5,939 nucleotides of DNA from CAZADA01 sp964524065 (GTDB lineage: Bacteria > Pseudomonadota > Alphaproteobacteria > Caulobacterales > Maricaulaceae): contig CAZGCB010000131.1 in the NCBI GenBank assembly GCA_964524065.1, forward strand, positions 1 to 5,939. Direction: 5' to 3'. A model generated the notes under the pieces. It searched no databases and was not told the origin of the DNA. It saw only the letters and a list, made by a program, of their open reading frames with translations. Shown piece by piece: positions 1 through 5,939 of this stretch (positions are counted from its first letter, which is position 1; each line of letters begins with the position of its first letter). Both the position numbers and the translations under genes were made by a program.

Positions 1-303
1 CGACGACTCCAGTGCGCCAGGACCAGACGTCACCGGAGCCCCGACCCCCGACGAGTTGGCCGAGTAGCCCAAGCGCCGCACGACCCTGACCAAGTCCGGG
101 GGGGGGCTGCCGATCTCGGGCCGGCAACGCCAGACCGAGGCGCCGCCGGCCCCCGGGAAGCGCGTATCCAGGCGGATAGCCCCCCGCTCGCAATCGCGGC
201 GGCCCCCTTCGGCATGGGTACATGCGGTGATGAGCAACCAGCCCATGAGCGGCGCGACAGCGCGCCAGGGCTGCAGCGGTGAGCGAGCGCCGACCTTAAT
301 CAT
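1..303 (-). CDS. Partial probable lipoprotein of unknown function (3' end cut by window edge)
   Basis: An open frame of 101 codons runs from ATG at 303 to the left edge without a stop, so the C-terminus is missing. The N-terminus looks like a lipoprotein signal: basic residues (K3, R7, R14), a hydrophobic stretch at about 15-27 (AVAPLMGWLLITA) and a lipobox I-T-A-C with the acylated Cys at residue 28. An in-frame ATG at 246 would leave a much shorter signal, so 303 is preferred, although neither has a clear Shine-Dalgarno. The mature part begins with a Cys-containing segment (DCERGAIRLDTRFPGA, then WRC). I do not recognise the family; a faint resemblance to the N-terminal region of secreted M14 zinc carboxypeptidases is recollection only. 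It starts 15 bases after the transporter stop, so it is probably in the same operon. The frame beyond residue about 66 is uncertain because it crosses a run of nine G (98-106). Confidence 0.5.
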   Translation of the reverse strand, partial: MIKVGARSPLQPWRAVAPLMGWLLITACTHAEGGRRDCERGAIRLDTRFPGAGGASVWRCRPEIGSPPPDLVRVVRRLGYSANSSGVGAPVTSGPGALESS

Positions 304-318
304 GGCGGCGCATCCGCA

Positions 319-1788
319 TCATGAAAACACCATCGGCGCGAGCACAATAGAAGCAACGCTCAAGACAAACACCGCGATAATGTTGAGCACAACGCCCGCG
401 CGCATCATGCGCGGGATCGACACCATGCCGGAGCTGAACATGATGGCGTTGGGCGGCGTCGCCACCGGCAGCATAAACGCGCAACTGGCCGCAACAGTGA
501 CCGGGATCACGAGGAGGAGGGGGTCTTGCCGGCTTTCAACGGCTATGGCGGCGATCACCGGTAAGAACGTGGCGGTGGTGGCCAAGTTGCTCGTCAGTTC
601 GGTCAAGGCGATCACCAAAGCGGTAAAGGCGAGGATCACCACCCAAGGGGGCAGGGTGGTCAGGGGGGACCCTTGCAGAAGTTGGCCGATCCATGGGGCC
701 AAACCAGAATGGGAGACGGCCGCCGCCAGCGACAACCCGCCGCCAAAGAGGATGAGCACGCCCCAAGGCAGCTTGGCCATGTCATTCCAGGACACCAAGC
801 TGCGTCCCTTGTCGCCGGACGGGATGATGAAGGCCGCCATGGCGGCGATCATCGCGATGCCCGTATCGGTGAGACCCGAGAGTATGGGCAGCTGGGCGAG
901 TTGCCCGCGGAACAGCCATCCGAAAACCAACAGTATGAATAACAGGCCCGTGCGCTGTTCGGCCTTGCTCATCGGCCCCAGATTGCTGCGCATGGTGGCG
1001 ATATGAGCAATGGCTTCAGGCGTTGCGCGGAATGATACGGGAAAGACAAACCGGGTCAGTGTCACCCACGCTATGGGAAGAAGGACCAGACTGATCGGTA
1101 CGCCGATCAGCATCCAGCGGGCGAAGGCCACCTCCCGATCATAGGTCTCCGCCATAAAGCCCACCATGAAGGCGTTCGGCGGGGTTCCGATCAGTGTCGA
1201 AACACCCCCGAGCGTGGCGCCATAGGCAAGGCCTAACAACAACGCGGTGCCAAAATTACTGCGCTCACGGGCGCTCAATCCGGGCATGGTCTCGCCAATG
1301 ACCGTCGCCAGCGAAATGGCGATCGGCAACAGCATCAGCGTCGTGGACGTGTTGGAGATCCACATGCTCACCAGCGCCGCCGCGAGCATGAAACCGCCAA
1401 TCAGCGAACGCGCATTGGCCCCGGCAAGGCGAAAGACCGCCAACGCCATACGTCGATGCAAGCCGCTGCGTTCGATGGCGACCGCCACCACAAACCCACC
1501 AAAGAACAGATAGATAATCGGGTGCGCGTAGGGCGAGGCCGCGTCACGGATCGGCGTGACGTCCAAAATAGGCAAGAGAATCAAGGGCAGGAACGCCGTA
1601 ATCGCCACGGGAATGGCTTCGGTGGACCACCAGATCGCCATCCATACACCCAAGGCTGCCACCAGAGCGCCTTCGCGGGACAGCCCGTCCGGGCTGAACC
1701 ACAGCGCCATCGCCGCGGCGCTCACGGGGCCCGCGATGAGGCCAATGCGTTGGTGCAGGGCCAAGCCATGTGCGCCGTTCGCCGTCAC
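319..1788 (-). CDS. DASS/SLC13-family divalent anion:Na+ symporter
   Basis: This 489-residue polytopic inner-membrane protein belongs to the divalent anion:Na+ symporter family (VcINDY/SLC13 type), whose members usually import C4-dicarboxylates, citrate or sulfate with sodium. The two inverted halves are visible. The first has FFGGF (95-99), an SNT signature in WISNTSTT (143-150) and GTPPNA (201-206). The second has LFGGG (347-351), TELTSNLATTA (396-406) and ATPPNA (443-448). These loops form the family's sodium and carboxylate sites. Hydrophobic segments fill the length, which is normal for the family. The start is GTG at 1788, which overlaps the upstream hydrolase TGA by 4 bases and has AAGGGG 7 bases upstream. 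The second signature reads SNLAT rather than the bacterial SNT; the mammalian SNVAT shows that this position varies. The family call is firm, but the substrate is not determined. A carboxylate released by the neighbouring hydrolase is an inference. Confidence 0.93.
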   Translation of the reverse strand: MTANGAHGLALHQRIGLIAGPVSAAAMALWFSPDGLSREGALVAALGVWMAIWWSTEAIPVAITAFLPLILLPILDVTPIRDAASPYAHPIIYLFFGGFVVAVAIERSGLHRRMALAVFRLAGANARSLIGGFMLAAALVSMWISNTSTTLMLLPIAISLATVIGETMPGLSARERSNFGTALLLGLAYGATLGGVSTLIGTPPNAFMVGFMAETYDREVAFARWMLIGVPISLVLLPIAWVTLTRFVFPVSFRATPEAIAHIATMRSNLGPMSKAEQRTGLLFILLVFGWLFRGQLAQLPILSGLTDTGIAMIAAMAAFIIPSGDKGRSLVSWNDMAKLPWGVLILFGGGLSLAAAVSHSGLAPWIGQLLQGSPLTTLPPWVVILAFTALVIALTELTSNLATTATFLPVIAAIAVESRQDPLLLVIPVTVAASCAFMLPVATPPNAIMFSSGMVSIPRMMRAGVVLNIIAVFVLSVASIVLAPMVFS

Positions 1789-2783
1789 GATGGGGCCCCT
1801 TGAAGCGCCGCCGCTGCCCGTGCGTGCTGTTCGAGGAGATAGGTCAACGCCGGAGCCGCCATCATGTTGTTGTCGTGATCAGCGCCGGGAACCGTCGCCA
1901 AGCGCCAGCCAAAAGGCGCGCCGCGTTGTTCAGCCTGCGCACGCCCGGCCGCGAAAAACGCTTTGCCGCGGGCCAAGCGATGCGGCCCTTGGGCCAGGGC
2001 TTCGGGCGTGCGGCGCAGGGACGGCCCTTGCGGGTCATTGTCCTCCTCGCCAAGAAGGATGAGGAGGGGAGTCGCGAGCATTTGACGAAGGCCCTCCTCG
2101 CTCACCACAGCGCCCTGCAACCCGTACGGCCACGCGACATCGGCTTGCGGCATGGTGTACCAGCCCGCATTGGCGGCGACCGCGGCGCGTACCCGGTTCA
2201 CCGGGGTGTGCGCCAAGAAGCGATGCACAAATTGCGAACCAGCTGAGTGCCCGAACACCAGATACTCGCTGTGATGCGATCCCAGACGCGCTTGCAGATC
2301 GGAAAACAGAGGCTCGATGGCCGCGAATGCCCATTGCTCCATGGGCTGTGGCGCGTTTTCAGGGCCAAAAACCCCGCCAAGATTATACGATCGCGCACCC
2401 GGGAAGTCGGACTGCCCGAAACTCGGAGCAACCACGAGAACATTAAAGGCGCTGGCCAACCCCACCCAGTTATCGCGATAGACATCCGCGTTTCGCCGCA
2501 CGCCATGGTGGACGAACACCACCGGCGTGTGCGGCGACAACGCCCGGGGCGCGGCATAGAACACCGGAAGAGGCGGCCCAGCCCAATCGCGAAAAACGAA
2601 GCATCCACGCCCCGGCGCAAGCCCGCTCGCACCGCCATCCGGGAGCGCATCAGGCGGTGCGCTCGTCGGCGGACAAGCCAGTTGGCTTTGACGCCCGCCA
2701 TCGAGACTGGCGCAGCCCGCGACTGCGAGGGCGCCCAGCAGTCCCAACACGGGGGCGATCGGTGCTGAAGTGATCCACATCAC
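1785..2783 (-). CDS. Lipoprotein alpha/beta hydrolase (serine esterase / PHB-depolymerase-like)
   Basis: This 332-residue serine hydrolase is predicted to be lipid-anchored. The N-terminus has a hydrophobic stretch (residues 8-23) and a lipobox V-A-G-C with Cys24, followed by a flexible Pro/Gly-rich linker to about residue 60. The fold's motifs appear in order: VFVHHGVRRNADVYRDNW (89-106), which supplies the HG oxyanion-hole region; nucleophile elbow G-H-S-A-G with Ser180; LLGEEDNDP (243-251), with Asp248 or Asp250 as the acid; and PGADHDNN (299-306) with His303. The HHGVRRNA and RRTPEALAQGPHR segments recall bacterial PHB-depolymerase-like and carboxylesterase-like hydrolases, so ester cleavage is likely, but the substrate is unknown. 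Adjacent GTG (2783) and ATG (2780) codons could both serve as start. The Shine-Dalgarno is weak (GAG 3 bases before the GTG). It lies 47 bases after the TonB receptor and is translationally coupled to the DASS transporter through a GTGA overlap. Confidence 0.88.
   Translation of the reverse strand: MMWITSAPIAPVLGLLGALAVAGCASLDGGRQSQLACPPTSAPPDALPDGGASGLAPGRGCFVFRDWAGPPLPVFYAAPRALSPHTPVVFVHHGVRRNADVYRDNWVGLASAFNVLVVAPSFGQSDFPGARSYNLGGVFGPENAPQPMEQWAFAAIEPLFSDLQARLGSHHSEYLVFGHSAGSQFVHRFLAHTPVNRVRAAVAANAGWYTMPQADVAWPYGLQGAVVSEEGLRQMLATPLLILLGEEDNDPQGPSLRRTPEALAQGPHRLARGKAFFAAGRAQAEQRGAPFGWRLATVPGADHDNNMMAAPALTYLLEQHARAAAALQGAPS
1796..1801 (-). promoter_or_regulatory. Ribosome binding site of the DASS transporter
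   Basis: The minus strand reads AAGGGG 7 bases before the GTG start at 1788, a good match and spacing for a Shine-Dalgarno. It lies inside the last codons of the hydrolase gene. It supports the GTG start and translational coupling through the overlapping GTGA. Confidence 0.6.
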
Positions 2784-2791
2784 AAGCTCAC

Positions 2792-2822
2792 ACAGGCCGG
2801 ACGCGCCTCGCGCCCGACCTGC
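2792..2822 (-). promoter_or_regulatory. Intercistronic stem-loop between receptor and hydrolase
   Basis: On the minus strand the 5' arm GCAGGTCGGGCGCG (2822-2809) pairs with the 3' arm CGCGTCCGGCCTGT (2805-2792) around a three-base AGG loop. That gives 14 pairs, of which three are G-U, with no bulge. It begins 8 bases after the receptor TAG stop and ends 8 bases before the hydrolase GTG. No T-tract follows on either strand, so it is not a canonical intrinsic terminator. By analogy with other intercistronic hairpins it could protect the receptor mRNA 3' end, cause partial termination, or limit ribosome access to the hydrolase start. The pairing is seen directly; the role is inferred. Confidence 0.6.
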
Positions 2823-2830
2823 CTGTTCGG

Positions 2831-5197
2831 CTAGAACGTCGCGCGGATCTGCACGTAGAACTCACGTCCGCGTACAGAGTGTACAGACGTGAAGAACCCC
2901 CGCGTTTCATCCGCCAATGGCGGCGCCTCGTCGAAGATGTTGTTGACGCCAAGGCGCACCCGGAGCTGTTCAGCCAATTGTGGGCGCAAACGGTAATCCC
3001 CGTACATATTGACGCGCGTGTAGCTGTCGACGGGGAAGAAGTCGGGGTTGCCGTCACCATCCAGATCCGGATCGGCGCTGGTGTCTTCAAAGCCGCTGAC
3101 ATACCGCACAGCCGTGCCCGCGCCCCAATTGTTCAGCCGCCACGTCAGCGTCGCGCTCGCCCGCCATTCCGGGTTGCCGTTCACCTCGATCCGATCTTCC
3201 GATAAAGAGCCCACTAAGAGATCGTCCAACACGTCCGCCGGCAGCTCAGCGCCATCCAACGCTTCGTCAATGGCGTTGCCGCGAATAAGATCGAAATTCA
3301 GCAAGCGCGTGGCTTCGCCGCGCAGCCGGAACTCACCAATCCGCCCGGCGTCGAGACTGCCGCTGAACCCGATGTCGATCCCATCGGTTTCTTGGCTGTC
3401 GAGGTTGACATACTGGTCATTGATCCGAATGGCCTGACCAACGCAGGCCAAACCCGCATCGGCGAACAGCAATTCATCCTCTGCGCTGCAGTCCGTGCGG
3501 ATGACGCGGGAGCTGCCGGCGCCGCCATTGGCCAGGGAGGCCGCGTCGGCTGCGAGCAACAATTCAGGATCCAAAAGGCCGATAATGTCCGTCTGCTCCA
3601 GGCTCCAATAATCCACATAGAACGAGAAATCGTTGAAGGGGCCGGTGTCGAACGGGCTTGTGATGGTGATGCCGGCGACAAACGTATCGGTCTCCTCCGG
3701 CTCCAGATCCGGGTTGGATTGGCGAACGGACGCACGGAACGTGTCCCCGCAATCAAAGGCGTCGTCCGTCACATCACAGCGCGCTGGATCGACAATGCCT
3801 TGGTTCAGACGGCTGATATCCCCACGATTGAGTTGGACCAGGTTGGGCGCCCGAAAGCCTTGGCTGAATGCGGCCCGGACGTTGACCCATTGCACAGGGA
3901 AGTAGGACAGCGCGACCTTCGGCTTGGTGATGAACTCTTCAATGTCATCGAAGTATTCCGCTCGCGCAGCCAGCTGTAGGTTGACCTCGTTGATAAAAGT
4001 CGGGTGGTTGGATCGGGCCAGCGGCAGCAACACTTCGCCGAACGCGGCCAAGGTGTTGCGACTGGCGTCTGAGTCTTCGGTGGGGCTCACGCCCACCACA
4101 TCCGAACGATCAGAGATATCACCGGATCCGAGTGTAAACTGTGTGGTGCCGTCCAGACGCGGATCGCGATTTTCCTCATAGGATTCATTGCGCCACTCCC
4201 CACCAAACGCCATGCCGGCGGGCCCGGCCGGCAAATCGAAGACGGCGTTGTTAGAGGCGCGGAAGTCTGCGCCCGTGAGCGTGGTGGCGCCTTCATTGGT
4301 GACCGAGATGCGGATCTGATCGAGTTGTTCCGGCGTAATGGAGCCGGGCCCGCCAAACACATTAATGGCGTCCGGCGTGCTGAGGTTCAGCAGCTCTTGC
4401 AGCGCGGTTTTGGAAATCCGGTTGCGCGACGTGTCTTCCGTCGTATTGGCGCTGTGATAGAGCGCCGTCTCCCAGTCGAAGTTGTTGAACGCGCCACGCA
4501 CACCCCCGAGCACCCGGTAGCTCATCGACTCCACTTCGAAGATGCGCGGCCCCATTTCGGTCGGCCGGTAGCGATCAATGCGGACATCCAAGCCTTCGGC
4601 GGGCGCGTCGATGCCGGCGACCCGGTTCGGGCTCGTGATCGCGCCGACCGGGTTGTAGAAGTTCTCTTTCGGAACAATGACAAAGGCCAAGCCTTCATCA
4701 ATCGGCTGGGCTGCGCGTTGGCTTTCCGTTTCGGAATGATAAAGCAAGATTTCGCCAAAGACTTCGAGGCCATTACCGAGCTCATGCTCCAGGAGCGTGT
4801 AAAGGTTGATCCGGTCAGCGTCGGAGATCAGCTGACGGCCTCTGGCGCTGGCGGCGTCCAATGTGATTTCTTGTCCAGCACCGAACGAATTGACAGGCTG
4901 AAAGGCGTTAAAGTCGAACCGCAAATCGGTGTTGAGGTTCCCGTCATCCAGGCCCACGCAGCCGACCAGAGGATCAAACGTTCCCAATTCCACCCGAGTG
5001 CCCGTAAAATCGCAGGGCTGAACGTGGAAATCGCCATCACTGGCTGTCAGCGCGCCCACATCAATCGGATCCCAGGCGCCGTCTTCGGTCAACTCACCGA
5101 CGCGGAATTGGCCAAAAGGCGAGCGGGTTGATGTGTTGCGGAAGTCTGTGTTCGCCGTCGCGTAGGCGCTGTCGCCCAAGAATGCGCGTTTGTCCAC
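2831..5197 (-). CDS. TonB-dependent receptor, C-terminal beta-barrel part (downstream of a frameshift)
   Basis: This frame carries the outer-membrane barrel of a TonB-dependent receptor and ends at TAG 2831-2833. It holds 788 residues from a nominal GTG at 5197. That GTG is not a genuine start: the matching frame extends upstream through codons for R-P-I-N-N and joins the plug frame if one base is restored near 5212. Family hallmarks are FSQGFRAPNLVQLN (about 444-457), NPDLEPEETD (495-504), VNNIFDEAPP (751-760) and a last strand ending in Phe (REFYVQIRATF), the usual recognition end for barrel insertion by BamA. The sequence is strongly acidic. It has exactly six Cys in three close pairs (62/80, 474/483, 570/585), probably disulfides in surface loops. 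An Asp-rich calcium-loop-like motif sits at about 709-719. There is no other stop across almost 2.4 kb. The ligand is unknown; this receptor type serves carbohydrates, peptides, siderophores and other large nutrients. Confidence 0.9.
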   Translation of the reverse strand: MDKRAFLGDSAYATANTDFRNTSTRSPFGQFRVGELTEDGAWDPIDVGALTASDGDFHVQPCDFTGTRVELGTFDPLVGCVGLDDGNLNTDLRFDFNAFQPVNSFGAGQEITLDAASARGRQLISDADRINLYTLLEHELGNGLEVFGEILLYHSETESQRAAQPIDEGLAFVIVPKENFYNPVGAITSPNRVAGIDAPAEGLDVRIDRYRPTEMGPRIFEVESMSYRVLGGVRGAFNNFDWETALYHSANTTEDTSRNRISKTALQELLNLSTPDAINVFGGPGSITPEQLDQIRISVTNEGATTLTGADFRASNNAVFDLPAGPAGMAFGGEWRNESYEENRDPRLDGTTQFTLGSGDISDRSDVVGVSPTEDSDASRNTLAAFGEVLLPLARSNHPTFINEVNLQLAARAEYFDDIEEFITKPKVALSYFPVQWVNVRAAFSQGFRAPNLVQLNRGDISRLNQGIVDPARCDVTDDAFDCGDTFRASVRQSNPDLEPEETDTFVAGITITSPFDTGPFNDFSFYVDYWSLEQTDIIGLLDPELLLAADAASLANGGAGSSRVIRTDCSAEDELLFADAGLACVGQAIRINDQYVNLDSQETDGIDIGFSGSLDAGRIGEFRLRGEATRLLNFDLIRGNAIDEALDGAELPADVLDDLLVGSLSEDRIEVNGNPEWRASATLTWRLNNWGAGTAVRYVSGFEDTSADPDLDGDGNPDFFPVDSYTRVNMYGDYRLRPQLAEQLRVRLGVNNIFDEAPPLADETRGFFTSVHSVRGREFYVQIRATF

Positions 5198-5939
5198 ATT
5201 GTTGATTGGCCGTCTAACTCCGTCGCAAACAGGCCATCGCGCGTGAAGTACGTGCCCGACAGCAGGATGCGCGTACGGTCGTCATTAAAGTGGAAGCCGC
5301 TGGCGCCGCTGATGCTGAATTCGCGTTGCTCTGTGCCTTCCAGTCCGCTGTAGCGTACGGTCAGCCGCTGATCGTCAAAATCGGTGGAGAGAATGGTATT
5401 CACAACGCCCGCCACGGCGTCGGAGCCGTAGAGCGCCGAGGCGCCGTCCCGCAGCACCTCAACACGATCGATAGCCGCCGCCGGAAACGTATTCACATTC
5501 GTCACGGTGCGCGGAACATTGCCCGCGCCTTGCGTGGCCACGTCCTGAAACGCGCCATGCGCGGCGAAGCGCCGTCCATTCAGCAAAACCAGCGTGCTGC
5601 CGCTGCCCAAGCCGCGCAGATTGACGGTGGCGACGTCGCCCCGCGCATCGTTGGGGCCGTCCGCGGAGTCGTTAATTTCGAAGGCGCCCGCTTGCGGCAA
5701 GTTTTCGAACAACTCCCCCACGGAGGCCTGGCCGAAGGCGGAGAGTTCTTCGGCGCTGATCGTCGAAACCGCGATGGTTCCGGAATCGGACGCGCCCGCG
5801 ATGTTGGACCCCGTCACCACGATGATGTCGGACGCCGCCGGCTCCTCCGACGGTTCCGCATCCTGGCCGTAGACGGGCGCGCACACGGCCGCCATGGCGG
5901 CAAGCGCTGAAGCGGCGACGGCGCGCGTGAAGAACGTGG
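5089..5939 (-). CDS. TonB-dependent receptor, N-terminal signal peptide and plug part (5' end beyond window, frameshifted)
   Basis: This is the front of the receptor whose barrel follows. An ATG at 5895 falls inside the signal peptide: the frame stays open to the right edge and adds 14 residues (TFFTRAVAASALAA), continuing into AAVCAPVYG with likely cleavage near G-QDAE. The real start is therefore outside the window. Counting from the ATG, a TonB-box-like DIIVVTG lies at 23-29. The plug domain covers about 30-170, with NLRGLGSGSTLVLLNGRR (92-109), AIDRVEVLRDGASALYGSDA (141-160) and VAGVVNTIL. The first barrel strands follow (LTVRYSG, ILLSGTYFTRDGLFATELD), up to residue 228. After that the frame reads non-homologous Thr/Arg-rich sequence to a stop at 5089, which I regard as the wrong frame. 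If the base loss is real, the product is a plug without a barrel and cannot function as a receptor. Confidence 0.88.
   Translation of the reverse strand, partial: TFFTRAVAASALAAMAAVCAPVYGQDAEPSEEPAASDIIVVTGSNIAGASDSGTIAVSTISAEELSAFGQASVGELFENLPQAGAFEINDSADGPNDARGDVATVNLRGLGSGSTLVLLNGRRFAAHGAFQDVATQGAGNVPRTVTNVNTFPAAAIDRVEVLRDGASALYGSDAVAGVVNTILSTDFDDQRLTVRYSGLEGTEQREFSISGASGFHFNDDRTRILLSGTYFTRDGLFATELDGQSTMWTNAHSWATAPTRRRTQTSATHQPARLLANSASVS
5208..5214 (-). other. Frameshift junction splitting the TonB receptor gene
   Basis: The plug frame reads ...GLFATELD (GAC at 5214-5212). The barrel frame then reads R-P-I-N-N-V-D-K-R-A-F. The minus strand shows GACGGCCA; inserting one C to give GAC CGG CCA joins the two frames exactly. 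The visible gene then translates as 1035 residues plus stop without a gap or repeat. The change is either a one-base loss in a C pair (sequencing or assembly error) or a recent true mutation. The clean state of the remaining 2.4 kb favours error or a very recent event. Confidence 0.85.

Noticed and set aside
30..215. Minus-strand 61-codon frame ending at 30
   Set aside because: It overlaps the lipobox-bearing frame and has a low-complexity Ala/Arg/Pro/Gly composition. It would matter only if the nine-G tract is one base too long.
296..322. Eight-codon minus-strand mini-ORF starting in the transporter stop (ATG at 322) and ending over the next gene's start
   Set aside because: It could aid reinitiation, but it is too short to separate from chance and has no ribosome site.
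227..1006. Long plus-strand open frame (259 codons) opposite the transporter
   Set aside because: It is antisense to a clear DASS gene. Its translation is Met/Ala/Thr-rich without motifs, as expected for the complement of a GC-rich membrane protein gene.
1770..2246. Plus-strand frames opposite the hydrolase
   Set aside because: They cover the catalytic motifs of the minus-strand hydrolase and show no domain of their own.
2792..2822. Intrinsic (rho-independent) terminator
   Set aside because: The stem is strong, but no T-run follows in either direction and a linked gene begins 8 bases later, so I call it an intercistronic stem-loop.
4325..5131. Plus-strand open frame of 268 codons opposite the receptor barrel
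   Set aside because: It is the complement of recognisable receptor sequence. It has no family motif or upstream ribosome site, and is an Arg/Val-rich shadow.
5208..5214. Programmed -1 ribosomal frameshifting as the explanation for the split receptor
   Set aside because: There is no X-XXY-YYZ slippery heptamer at GAGTTAGACGGCC, and I found no stimulatory stem. Receptors of this type are not known to use recoding.
5290..5910. Plus-strand open frame of 206 codons opposite the receptor plug
   Set aside because: It lies over highly conserved plug motifs in the minus strand. The Arg/His/Gly-rich product is typical of an antisense shadow.

Overview
This is a high-GC window in which every supportable gene reads on the minus strand, from the right edge to the left. 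Gene style suggests an alphaproteobacterium, possibly of the Caulobacterales/Hyphomonadaceae/sphingomonad type. That placement is an inference from the large acidic TonB-dependent receptor with a DIIVVTG-type TonB box, the GC-rich codon use and the lipoprotein signals. No rRNA or marker gene confirms it.

Layout in transcription order: (1) 2831-5939 holds a large outer-membrane TonB-dependent receptor whose start lies beyond the right edge. It is interrupted by an apparent one-base deletion near 5212. Restoring one base gives 1035 continuous visible residues, from signal peptide to terminal Phe. As sequenced it reads as two open frames, a plug part (5089-5939) and a barrel part (2831-5197). 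(2) A 47-base gap contains a strong 14-bp stem-loop (2792-2822). (3) 1785-2783 encodes a lipoprotein alpha/beta hydrolase (serine esterase/PHB-depolymerase-like fold). (4) 319-1788 encodes a DASS/SLC13 (divalent anion:Na+ symporter) inner-membrane transporter. Its GTG start overlaps the hydrolase stop by 4 bases. (5) 1-303 is the 5' part of a further probable lipoprotein gene, 15 bases downstream and cut by the left edge.

Tight same-strand spacing suggests one operon that captures, cleaves and imports a nutrient. The receptor would bring a bulky ligand across the outer membrane, the lipoprotein hydrolase would cut an ester in the envelope, and the DASS carrier would import a released carboxylate. 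The substrate is not determinable from sequence alone. An ester-linked di- or polycarboxylate is a reasonable hypothesis.

No RNA gene, mobile element, CRISPR array, integrase or promoter of the operon is visible. The promoter presumably lies beyond the right edge and the operon end beyond the left edge.
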